DNA from: Falciphora oryzae
Taxonomy: Eukaryota; Ascomycota; Sordariomycetes; Magnaporthales; Magnaporthaceae
Reading direction: 5' to 3'
Assembly: GCA_000733355.1 (NCBI GenBank)
Contig: JNVV01000008.1
Location: forward strand, 158,460-222,459
Length of the DNA: 64,000 nt
A program made the position numbers and the translations under genes. Position 1 is the first letter of the stretch. Every line of letters starts with the position of its first letter. Of the stretch, positions 46,739 through 56,458 are shown piece by piece. The notes below the pieces were generated by a model. That model did no database searches. It saw only the letters and a list, made by a program, of their open reading frames with translations, and was not told where the DNA came from.

Positions 46739-49327
46739 ATGCGCTCCCACCTGGCTCGCCATGTCTGCCGAGCGAGCCCGTGCCTCGCGGGGCTCCATGC
46801 CCGACACATCTCCATATCCGCCCTTGCAGCATCCCGCGAGCGAGCACAACGACCGAGTGTATGTCGCCCGCTATTACGTGTAAGCGGGCCACCCAGCAGG
46901 ACATTTTTCGGGGGCTTCAAGAAGCCGCCCAGGGATGTCAAGGACCATCGGGTCCTCCCCGGATACGACCAGCTTCTTGTGTACAGCGCAAGCGAGACCG
47001 ACAATGTCCGCCCGCCTCCCGCACAGAAGCTTGTCACAGCCCTGTGCTCATTTTTCCAAGTGGCCAAGTTCCGCAACGACCCTATCAACTCGACCCAGGC
47101 TTTCTGCGCGCTGCGCACTCTTGTCTATCTGACAGAGAAGTTGGACAAGGAGGGACAGGATGGATACATCTTCAAGCTTGGCTCATCACTAGGGGTCAAG
47201 GACTTCCACCGCATACAAGAAGTGGCAAGGAGAAAGCCGACTAAGGGCGATTCCAAGAGCCACTTGGAGCTCGCGAGGGTGGCTTACAAGTACCAGTGCC
47301 TACTCGACAGCCGAGCGGCAAACAATATCAGCGGCAACGTCTATCGGCGATACATCTCGGCCCTCGCTAGACAGGGCGCCGCCACTGAGGCCTCAGAGCT
47401 GCTCTCGGCCGCCACCGTGGACGGCGCGGCAATACCAAGAGAAGCACAGAAGTTGTGGATGGAAATACTGGAGGGTCTTGCGGAGCAAGATGACGAGGCT
47501 ACTCTGGTCCAGAAGGCCACAGAACTGGAGCTGCAACCTTTCCACGAAGCCCGGCGACAAAAAATCATGACCTCCTTCTACGCCAAGCGCGGGGATGCAG
47601 AGGCCGTATTCGAGTGGTACCACAAGGCAAAGTGCGAGCCGTTTGAGCCCACACTCTTGGAGCTCATACGATTTGCCAGGCGGTACCCAGAAGCGGCAGG
47701 GCGCGTGAACGATATCTTCACTAAGCTCTGCGGCAACCCTCAAGTCCCGCCCCCGAGGCACACGTGGGATGTCATTCTACAGTGGGCCGTTAGCGTGCTG
47801 GGCAAGGATGTTGACGGCATCGATCAAACGGTGAACCTTTTGCCTGCTGCGGTCAACTATCCAGATACCGACACCCTGAACAAAATGCTCGAGATAGCAA
47901 TTGAGATGCAGAACCCAGCGCTTGCCGAGAGGTTCTGGCTTTGGTCAGTGAGGCGTGGCATTCCACACGATGTCCGCTCGCGTGCGCTGCAGCTGGAATA
48001 TCGGCTGGAAGCCAACGATTTTGTGGGCGCCCACAGTGCCATGGAGGCGCTTGTCGCTTTCCCGCGCGAACACGATTATGGCCAAGAAGAGCTTGACGAG
48101 GAGCCCACTCAACAGGGAGGGGCCAGCTTCTTCGACAGATACAGCACCTCGGTCCTGAATAAATACATCAGGGCCCTCTGCCTAGACCTGATGCAGGGCC
48201 AGAAGCTGTTGACGGTGCTGTCGCAGGTCGAGGAGTTTGAGGTGACGCTGGAGCCGGAGACCACAGCAGAGCTGTGTATCCATTTCCTCAAGAGCGACCA
48301 ACTGTACGAGCTGATGGACACGCTCTCGCTCCACGCTCTACAGTACAGCCTGGAGGAGCGGGCAGTGGTGCGCGACGCGCTGGTCAAGTACTCCCTTGAC
48401 GAGGCCAACAGCACGGCCCGCGTCTGGGATGGCTACACGCTTCTCCGCGAGTACTTCCCGGACACAAACCGGGCGAGCCGCGTAGAGCTCATGGACGCCT
48501 TCTTCGGGAAGCGCAAGCGGCCCGACATGGCGGTGCTTGTGTTTGGCCACATGCGAGCGCAGGACAACCCTGCGATCCGGCCCGACGCAGCCGTGTACAC
48601 GCGCGCGCTCGAGCAGCTCGGGCGTTACCCGGACCGCGAGAGCCTGGGCATGGTGCACAACATGCTCAAGATGGACACGACAATACAGCCAGACACGAAA
48701 CTGTACAACGCCCTCATGATGGCGTACACGGGCTGCGGCGACCCGGAGACCAGCCTCGAGTTCTGGCGCGAGATCTCGGGCTCGCCAGACGGCCCCACGT
48801 ACGACAGTCTCGCCATATTCTTCTGGACGTGCGAGAAGCTGCCGTTCGGCGACGAGCGCGCCGGCGAGGTCTGGGCCAAGATGATGAGGATGGAGGTCGA
48901 GGTGCCTCCTTACGTCTTTGGAGCCTACTGCGGCGCCATTGCGGGCAACGGCGACGTCGACGCGGTCAAGAAGCTTTTGAAGGACATGAAGGGTATTGTG
49001 GGCTACTATCCTGAAATTTCAATGTGGGTGTCCTCGCTTCTTTTACCTCCCTCTTTGCTTTCTGACGTCTGCTTCGTGCACGCGCGACACATCACCCTCT
49101 TCCGAAATCAAGTCAACGCTAACGCAGGTTTCTTACCGATCTCAAATAGGCTTCGCATATCATACAATGCCCTTCCTAGCCAGGAACTTCAAGATGGCTT
49201 TGAGGAGTGGGCGAAGAAGGAGTTCCCGGAGCTGTGGGCAAAACTGGAGGCTGAAGTACCGCGAACGAAGGACTCTATTGTGGAGCGCAGCGAGTTCCGG
49301 AGGCCACGAGATGAGCTCAAACCTTAG
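46739..49327 (+). CDS. CIA84: Mitochondrial PPR-type protein, CIA84-like complex I assembly factor
   Basis: A predicted 820-residue mitochondrial protein. Exons are 46739-49023 and 49150-49327. The 126-bp intron (GTGGGT...AATAG, CTAAC branch) is phase 2 and divisible by three with no stop, so unspliced mRNA would encode 862 residues. An Arg/Ser/Ala-rich presequence (MRSHLARHVCRASPC...) leads to RTFFGGFKKPPRDVKDHRVLPGY, which resembles the start of Neurospora CIA84. CIA84 is a chaperone needed for assembly of the complex I membrane arm. The remainder is helical, with pentatricopeptide-like units, clearest near the C-terminus (TKLYNALMMAYTGCGDPETSLEFWREI). Family assignment is from memory of the N-terminal block and overall architecture. 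Another PPR protein is possible. Confidence 0.7.
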   Translation: MRSHLARHVCRASPCLAGLHARHISISALAASRERAQRPSVCRPLLRVSGPPSRTFFGGFKKPPRDVKDHRVLPGYDQLLVYSASETDNVRPPPAQKLVTALCSFFQVAKFRNDPINSTQAFCALRTLVYLTEKLDKEGQDGYIFKLGSSLGVKDFHRIQEVARRKPTKGDSKSHLELARVAYKYQCLLDSRAANNISGNVYRRYISALARQGAATEASELLSAATVDGAAIPREAQKLWMEILEGLAEQDDEATLVQKATELELQPFHEARRQKIMTSFYAKRGDAEAVFEWYHKAKCEPFEPTLLELIRFARRYPEAAGRVNDIFTKLCGNPQVPPPRHTWDVILQWAVSVLGKDVDGIDQTVNLLPAAVNYPDTDTLNKMLEIAIEMQNPALAERFWLWSVRRGIPHDVRSRALQLEYRLEANDFVGAHSAMEALVAFPREHDYGQEELDEEPTQQGGASFFDRYSTSVLNKYIRALCLDLMQGQKLLTVLSQVEEFEVTLEPETTAELCIHFLKSDQLYELMDTLSLHALQYSLEERAVVRDALVKYSLDEANSTARVWDGYTLLREYFPDTNRASRVELMDAFFGKRKRPDMAVLVFGHMRAQDNPAIRPDAAVYTRALEQLGRYPDRESLGMVHNMLKMDTTIQPDTKLYNALMMAYTGCGDPETSLEFWREISGSPDGPTYDSLAIFFWTCEKLPFGDERAGEVWAKMMRMEVEVPPYVFGAYCGAIAGNGDVDAVKKLLKDMKGIVGYYPEISMWVSSLLLPPSLLSDVCFVHARHITLFRNQVNANAGFLPISNRLRISYNALPSQELQDGFEEWAKKEFPELWAKLEAEVPRTKDSIVERSEFRRPRDELKP

Positions 49328-49538
49328 GATTGGGCAGGGGTTAGGAACTCAACGGCGGGTGCTCAAGACACCCGAGATACATGCACATATATAGAACCAT
49401 GTGACGCCGTCTGGTCCTTGCCCTGGACGTTTGTACGGTTGTGTTTTGCTGTGGCGTGGGAATATAGAAAACAAAATACCTGTACATTGGCCTCACCAGT
49501 GCTTTATGCTCCCCGCCAACTAATTCGCTTGTATGAGA

Positions 49539-50496
49539 TCAATCGAATTTAGCACGTCCTGGCAAACTCCTCCTCAGGCGGTGGAGGATTTCGGGATGAC
49601 GATGCGCACTGGGGTGCAGGCCAAGACCAATGGCCCGCCTGATGGCCTTGGCCATCTTCCTGTGGTTGACGGGGCGCAGGCCCGTCTCATCGCGGTGCTT
49701 TATGCGGCCCATGGGCGTCATGTACTCGGAGATGACGGAGAAGTTCTGGGCAGGTGTCAGTTGGTTATATGCCAAAGAAGAGCAAAAAGGAGACAGGAAA
49801 AGAAACATACTGCGTAGTTGTCCAGCGGGTTGAAGCCAAGCACGTCAAAGACGTCGAACCGGGGCTTGAGCTCGCGCCTAAAGTAGCGCTTGACCTCCTC
49901 GGGGGACAGGTCGTGCGGGGCGTAGACTTCGCCCGCGGTCCAGCGGCGGGGCATCTGGCGCATGTAGGCATTGCTCTGGTCCTCCTTGCGCAGCGAGGCC
50001 GACGCCTCGGCTTTCGTCTGGGCTTTCCGGAGCGTGCGGTGCGCCTCGCGCGTCGAGGGCTCGGCGAGCAGGCCGCTCAGGACGTCGGCCATGGCGTTGG
50101 AGGAGGAGGTGGTGGAGGAGTTGTTGCCGTTGGTCCGGCTGCGGTTGCCGCCTGAGGACCAGAAGTTGCTGTTGGTTCTCAGGCCGGGGGTGTTGCGGGA
50201 GGAGGGGGAGGAGCTGGGGCTGGAGCTGGAGCCGTCGAGGCCTTCGAGGAGTTGGGCGGGGGAAAAGGGGGTTGAGGATGCTATTGCGGATGGAGGGGAA
50301 GGGTTAGAGCCGGCACAGAACTATGTGTTGATGGCTGTATGCATGAATGCGCACTGCTCGGAAGGATACGTGACATACAGCCCGGGGCGGCCTTCGGCGC
50401 CGTCGTTGATATGAACCTAGTGGTGGCGGCCGCCGGCTGCGAGAGCAAGGACCGGCATTGCCTTGCCAGCGACGGGAGGGAAAGCCTCGGAGGCAT
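49539..50496 (-). CDS. RSM18: Mitochondrial small-subunit ribosomal protein bS18m
   Basis: A 264-residue mitoribosomal protein in three exons: 50496-50379, 50280-49811 and 49745-49539, in phases 1 and 0. A presequence (MPPRLSLPSLARQCRSLLS...RFISTTAP) is followed by a Ser/Asn-rich linker. The S18 domain comes last, with FDVLGFNPLDNYANFSVISEYMTPMGRI and LRPVNHRKMAKAIRRAIGLGLHPS. The final block is the conserved bS18 RNA-binding helix region. The long linker is fungal in character. The gene is divergent from IMP3 across 434 bp, pairing a mitochondrial and a nucleolar ribosome gene. Confidence 0.9.
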
Positions 50497-50930
50497 TGTG
50501 TGTGCAGCCGCGTGGAAGGGGTGCTCTAAACCGCCGCGATTGATATCATTAAAATGTCGGTCCGGTCCTCAATGTCCTCCTCTTCGCGCAAGCCAAAATG
50601 CGACTTTTCCAGCAACCGTTGTTGAAGCTCTCCACACATCCCACGATTGCCAGACTTTTTGCAGGGCTTAGGTAATACATCATCGCGCACTCGCTCGATT
50701 GACTGACCCCTGCCTGTTGGATGGTATCCACCCCTGTCGGGTGGGCTGGACCCACGCCGTTTTCTCGGCAGCTTCTCCCGGCGGCGCGGTAGCTTTTTTT
50801 TTTTTTTTTCGTCGTCGATTTTCTTGAGCGCGGCCGCGAAGTTCGATGCGGGGACTGGAACCTCGACCTCCTCCAACTGCCATCGCGACTCCTTGACCCC
50901 CGGAACAACAACCCCTGCTGCGCCGTCACG
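50497..50930. other. Divergent promoter region, RSM18 / IMP3
   Basis: 434 bp between start codons, with a 14-nt T run near 50797-50810. It probably contains both promoters. Confidence 0.5.
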
Positions 50931-51558
50931 ATGGTCCGAAAACTCAAACATCACGAGCAGAAGTAGGTATCATTCCGAACAAGGCCGCAACAGCATCTAT
51001 GCGACAGCAAAAGCTAACCTCCAACCTACCTCCCCCAGGCTGCTCAAAAAGGTCGACTTCATCACCTACAAGGGCGACAACGACCACCGCGCCGCGGCCG
51101 TGTGCCGGCGGTACATGATCCAGAAGCCGTCCGACTATCACACCTACAATTCCGTGTGCGGCTCGCTCCGCAAGCTGGCCCACCGCCTCAGCCTCCTGCC
51201 GCCCGACAACCCCGTGCGCCGCAAGCACGAGAGCCTCCTGCTCGAGAAGCTGTACGACGTCGGCGTGCTCTCCACCCAGTCCAAGCTGTCGGCCGTCGAG
51301 CACGGCGCCACCGTCAGCGCGTTTGCGCGCCGCCGGTTGCCGGTGGTGATGACGCGCCTGCACATGGCCGAGAACGTGTCGGCGGCCACAAAGTTCATCG
51401 AGCAGGGGCACGTGCGGGTCGGGGTGGATGTGGTTACCGACCCGGCTATGCTGGTGACAAGGTCCATGGAGGACTTTGTCACGTGGGCGCCGGGCAGCAA
51501 GGTCAAGAGGAACATCATGAAGTACAAGGACAAGCTGGACGACTTTGAGCTTCTGTGA
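50931..51558 (+). CDS. IMP3: U3 snoRNP protein Imp3
   Basis: Nucleolar component of the small-subunit processome, 183 residues, which helps U3 snoRNA pair with pre-rRNA. Exons are 50931-50962 and 51039-51558, with a phase-2 junction across a 76-bp intron (GTAGGT, CTAAC, CCCAG). The N-terminus MVRKLKHHEQKLLKKVDFI is the family signature. The S4 RNA-binding domain lies in the C-terminal half (RRRLPVVMTRLHMAENVSAATKFIEQGHVRVG). The length equals that of yeast Imp3 as I recall it. The 5' exon is tiny, 32 nt. Confidence 0.95.
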
Positions 51559-52820
51559 TTGTGGCCGCGGGCCATTTTTCTTTCTCGTTCCGCGGAGCTT
51601 TTTGCGACACGATCATCGGACGACGCGCCACAAACTACGACTACGACGACCTACGACCACTATGCGGTGGCAGAAGTGGACGAGCCACACATCGTGCTCG
51701 CCTTTTCACGACGACACATAATCAGCGGTTACCTAAATAGGGACATTGTACAAAACCACAAGAAGATGTTCTCCAAGACCCCAAGAACACTTGAAACGAC
51801 AAGTGTTGATTGGTCGGATGACGTTTCGAAACCAACCGGAGTTGGGACCAGATCTCGAACTCGCTCTGTGTGTTCCCGAGGCCCCATCTCGCAACTCGCG
51901 CCGCAAGCGCTACGACGGACGTCTCCGTCCATTTGGAGTCCCTGAAACAAGGGCTGCATCCAGCGAATCGGGCTTCTGCGGCAAGGAGTTGCAGCTCGGG
52001 CCGACCATGCATAAAGCTCGCAACAACGCCGGCCAAATACCAGGGTATAGAGAGCGAAGGAGCATGGAGCTCTGGGAGCAGCTCCAAACTCCAAAGTTGG
52101 GACTCGGCTTTAGGTAGGTCTAATCGGTAAATAAGGGCCCAGGGATAGGTCCCGCGCTACACGGAGGGCTATCCTGGCTCGTCCCAGCAGAAAACTCGGA
52201 AGTCAACTCACAGGAAATCCAATCAGCGTGGTGCTGGATTCCGTGAGGGGGCAGATGTATCTTTTCGAACTGGGATGATTTTCCTCGTTCAAAAATCTGC
52301 GATTGGACCGCCTGGAGCATGGGGCCCCTAGCAGGTACCTCGAGGTGGGCCGTTATTTTCGTATGAAACCCACGCATAAAGACCGTGCCGTAGGAGATCT
52401 GCAGATAGCCGCACCAACCAACCTAAAGAAAGTTGCATCCTCATTCATTCAACTACCCCCAATCTATGTACAATGGCTGTCCCTTTGGATCCGGTCCTGC
52501 CAGAAGACACTGCCGCTCCTGGGGCAGTTGAGTTGACAGGAAAAGAAATAACGTGGTTGTGAGAGAGTGTAGTTTAGGGTATGCGTTTAAATGGTATAGA
52601 CAGTAGACAAAGACGAAAAAAACACCAAACATTACATTTATACTGCACAAACAAAATCTGGGATGCGACCCCTCGTTCCTCCAGGGGCCTGCCCCTGGGC
52701 TCATCGTGACATTAGCAGCCCCCCGCCTACATTCTTTCTGTTTGCAAACAAGGGAACCGCTGGCTCAGAAAACAGCGGAGGAGAGGGGAGGCGCGACAAG
52801 GTAGAGATGAGTTGAGAGAT
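51559..52820. other. Convergent intergenic region, IMP3 / Egh16-like
   Basis: 1.26 kb; several short overlapping ORFs lack any family signature. No gene is supported. Confidence 0.5.
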
Positions 52821-53756
52821 CTACTCCTCGTCCTCATCCTCCTCCTGAGCGGCAGCAGCGAAGCGACGCGAGAGCATGCGCTTGCGCAGGTTGTACTCGA
52901 TGGCGCGCTTCTTGGCGGCGGGTGACTGGGTGAAGGCGACGGAGCCGCCAAAGGGGCCCGCGGCGGCGGCGTTGCGGAGGCGGGCGATGCAGACGTTGCT
53001 GGCGCCGGCCACCTGGCCCTGGCACGTCATGCCGGCCGGCATCTTGACCTCGACGGGGAAGTCCATGGTCCGGGCGCCCGAGATCCCCGCGATGCCGAGA
53101 CCGGGCACGTTGGTGGTGATCTCGGCCCTTTGGAAGGCCGACGCCTCCTGACCGCCCGACGTGGCGTCGATGTCGGCCGTCAGCGGGCCGGCGCCATCCT
53201 GGTTGACCTGGTGGAACACCATCTTGATGGTGCCGCCGTCCGAGGTCGTGGGCAGGCCCTGAGCCGCGCCCATGCCCGTCGCGGCCAAGACGGCCGTCTC
53301 CTTGGTGCCTTTGGGGGTGGCAACGCCCGCAGAGGCCTTGCCCTGGGCGCCGCCGCGGCCGCGGCCGAGGCCGAGGAGCTGGCGGGCCTCGATCTGGGCG
53401 GCGGCGCGGCGGGCGAGGTTGGCGGCGTGCAGGACCCGGGCCTGCTTGACCTCGGTGGTGTTGGCGCCGGCGCCGTCCATGAAGAGCTGGACCATGGTGG
53501 CGGCGTCGACGGGACCGCCGCCCGGGGTGCGGCCCAGGGCCGACGCGCGCTTGGTGCCCAGCTCGCGGTCGCGGATGATGGAGGTGTCGGCCTCGGAGCC
53601 GCAGCGGGGGCTGGGGCAGTCGCGCGGTGTGCCGTCGATGAGCGACAGGCCCGGGAGGTTGACACCGTTGGCACCCTGCACCTCGGTAACCACGCCGTGT
53701 CCGAAGACGTTGGCGGCGGCGAAGGCCGCAATAAGGGCTGCGCTAGAGTACCTCAT
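52821..53756 (-). CDS. Egh16/Gas1-like secreted protein (DUF3129 type)
   Basis: Predicted secreted protein of 311 residues, intronless. Relatives (Blumeria Egh16, Magnaporthe Gas1/Gas2, Colletotrichum Cas1) are expressed during appressorium formation and surface penetration. The signal peptide is MRYSSAALIAAFAAANVFG, and the mature chain would begin HGVVTEVQGANGVNLPGLS. The RDCPSPRCGSEAD motif and MTCQGQVAGASNVC supply four Cys, probably two disulfides. A second conserved-looking His lies in MVFHQVNQDGAGPL. The middle (about residues 105-165) is an Ala/Gly/Arg-rich insert. The end is an acidic tail. ATG 53756 is the first real ATG; upstream codons in frame lack one. The C-terminal KKRAIEYNLRKRMLSRR is unusually basic. 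Confidence 0.85.
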   Translation of the reverse strand: MRYSSAALIAAFAAANVFGHGVVTEVQGANGVNLPGLSLIDGTPRDCPSPRCGSEADTSIIRDRELGTKRASALGRTPGGGPVDAATMVQLFMDGAGANTTEVKQARVLHAANLARRAAAQIEARQLLGLGRGRGGAQGKASAGVATPKGTKETAVLAATGMGAAQGLPTTSDGGTIKMVFHQVNQDGAGPLTADIDATSGGQEASAFQRAEITTNVPGLGIAGISGARTMDFPVEVKMPAGMTCQGQVAGASNVCIARLRNAAAAGPFGGSVAFTQSPAAKKRAIEYNLRKRMLSRRFAAAAQEEDEDEE

Positions 53757-56458
53757 TGTGATGTGTGTGAAGGGTGTAGGAGGGAGAAGGTGAAGAGAGT
53801 GCGAATAAGGCAGCACTAGCGAGTCTGGTGAGGAATGAGAGCCTCCAGGACAGTTATATGCACAAAGGAAGAAAAGATGGTGAGGAGGAAGGTAAGCTGT
53901 GAAGATGATGCTGCTGATGCCGATGAGGTAGGGAAAAGATAGACACCGTCCTATTGGAATCTCCAGCTGCCTTTATAGAGCTTGATGCGGCCCTTGTTCG
54001 GAGATGTTTGCCGCCTTGTAGAGACGTCACGACACAGGACTGATTTTCCTCGCGTCTGTCGGCACTGAGGCACTGGTCGTAGATGCATCTAAAACCGCAT
54101 GTTCATGCGTAGACGCAGGCTCTCGAGAAACGGAGTCTCGTGGTCCGACTGTGCAATAAACATCAGCTGAAGCATAAAGGATGGCCTCGACGAGAGCGGA
54201 CAGTCGAAATAGCAGCAGCCTAGCGTCTCGGGGTTCGTCCATCTCCGAAGTTCGCCGCTGGCAGACCCGTTCCTCGGCTAAGGGACGCACGCAATCTAAC
54301 CACAGCTGGTAGGTGATGGACGCCACTACGGCTTAGTCAAGGATGCCTGCCAGCCGGCCGAGTGACAGCAGAAACAACCAAGGGGCCCGTGGTGCGTGTT
54401 TGTTTGGAGCATGGACATGGCCGGAGGAAACGGCCAATGCGACTGGCTCGCCGTGCCTGGGGAACCAAACAGGCGGGTTGGATTGGGAAACAAATCGCCG
54501 GGGATGATGTGCCCTTTGCCTGGTCCATCCATGTTAAAGACAGGCCAACATCAGCGCAATCGAGAGCGAAGATCTGTGGCTCTGTCGGAAGAGGCTGGAG
54601 GTGCCTGCATGCGGCATGCTCGAGCCGGGCCCTATCATGTAGGTACCCGGAGTTATCGTCTCGAGGAGGCCATGACTTTAGCTCGAGCCCAAAGCCTGTT
54701 CTCGCATCCTGGAGAGTGAAGAAACAGTTGCGAGCGGCCGGCGACTTACATAGGACGAAGCAGCAGTATGTAAGTTGAGGTAGAGTGGCAAGACTAGAGA
54801 TATTAAGGTTTCCTGCACCAGTGGCACGTGCAGCGGCCGGGTCTGCGACAGCAAGCAACCAGAGCTAAACCGGGCCAAGCTTACGAGCAGCGCGTGTCGG
54901 CCATCAACCATGCTTCATCAGACCTCGGAGGCGTGCCGGGCCACGGCAGGAAGTCGGCCTGGTGCAAAATCTTGCAGGACTCCATACGGGGCCCGTTCCA
55001 ACTCAGCAAAGCCATCATAGTCGAGGTTTGGTGCAATATCCCGGCGGCCGGCAACCCAAAATAGAGCTACAGTGAAGTGAGTCTGTGTGGTTGCAGGGTG
55101 GCCAAATAGTACGGCCGGCAACCAGCACACCGACAGCTCCAATCCGGGCTGCGCTTCGAGCACTTCTCATGTAGGGCCGCCCGGCTGGACACAAAACCTA
55201 GCCTGAGTACTAGGCCTGCCAGGCGATGAGCCTTTTCGGAGACCCCAGTCGGGAGCAAAGAACAATATGGGGTTGAAGCGAGGGAGGACAGTGGCGGCTC
55301 CCAAGGCGAGACAATACGACGTAAGCGAGCCAGCCTATGTCATGAAGAGGCAGGTGTCGTCTCGGCGGGATAGGACGGCTGGAGGAGGACAGACGTGTTT
55401 GGGGAATATCAAGCCAGGGGTAGCCAGGATGAGCCGTTTCTTGGCGATCCAAGAAACGAACTGGATGGTAGAGCAGAACGCCCAAAGGTCTCGTCGTCTC
55501 TTTTCTCTGAAGCTTCAGTATCAGGTCGTGGCGGATTGCGCAGCCATATATAGGTCGTATGCATGTGCTGACTCCGACTCCCTGCCTTGGACATCAACAC
55601 TTGTGATGGTAAAGAGGCGAAGAAAGATATTGGACGAGACGACGCTTTGCCCAAGACCCCGATAGCGGACATGACGGAAGGAAACAAACATTGGCCGGGG
55701 CCTCTCGCTGCTGATAGAGAGACTCTCCTGACGTGTCCCTGCGTCGACGGGTTGCACCAAGGCCAGGCGAGGTAGGCGGACAGGACGCTTGAATGGCTCC
55801 TCAATTGGACGGCGTGGCGGTATCACCAACTCTCGCTTGCCCTCCGCTTCCGCCGTCCGGTTCCGGCGAAGCAGACGAGGTGGCGTCCAGGGTATTGACC
55901 TTTGTTGGCAGTCGCCGTAGTATCGGGCGCGCAAGTTTGGCCATGGCGACACAGCGAGAGGGTAAGCAGAGGGCACAGAGTATAGCCAAGTCGGGACCTC
56001 TAGTCATAGCCGCAGACGGGGAAAAGGAAAGAGGGCGGGAGCAAGGTCGGACAGCTTCTGTCGACAAGCCCGTGGCTTCTCGATGTATCTCGATGTATAT
56101 GGAGGCCAGTCGAATTGATGACTTGGCAAGTTGTCGCGTTGTAAAGTGATGTGTTGTGTGAAAGGTGAAAGGCTAACTGAAGCCGCGAGAGGAATCCATC
56201 CACACGTGACTACCAGCTGTCTGTTTAGAACCAAACCACAGTGGGTCCAACGGACCAGGGTGCACTCCCACCCACCCCCCTCGTTTTGCGGTGAAAATCG
56301 CGTTTTTTAAGGTGACGGCCTGGCCGGATCAACCAACGCGCGTTGTAAAAGCAGCAATACTAGAGTAAAGACCAAAATTAACGCGATTAAAGTAATGAAG
56401 CGATTCCCAACTCCGTAACGTACGTTTTTTTTTTTGCTGATTTTCGGGTCTCGTAGCC
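53757..56458. other. Intergenic, 2.7 kb, up to the repeat block
   Basis: Promoter of the Egh16-like gene at the left. I see no gene in the rest. Composition shifts at about 56,240-56,300 from ordinary gene-arm DNA to the TpA-rich, CpA-poor repeat block. Confidence 0.5.
53971..53980 (-). promoter_or_regulatory. TATA-like element upstream of the Egh16-like gene
   Basis: Read on the minus strand the sequence is CTCTATAAAG, about 215 nt before the ATG at 53756. The A/T block is isolated in otherwise GC-rich DNA. Position suits a TATA box with a long leader. Confidence 0.4.

Noticed and set aside
53180..53819. Long plus-strand and alternative minus-strand ORFs across the Egh16-like gene
   Set aside because: They are GC-rich shadow frames of the real gene.
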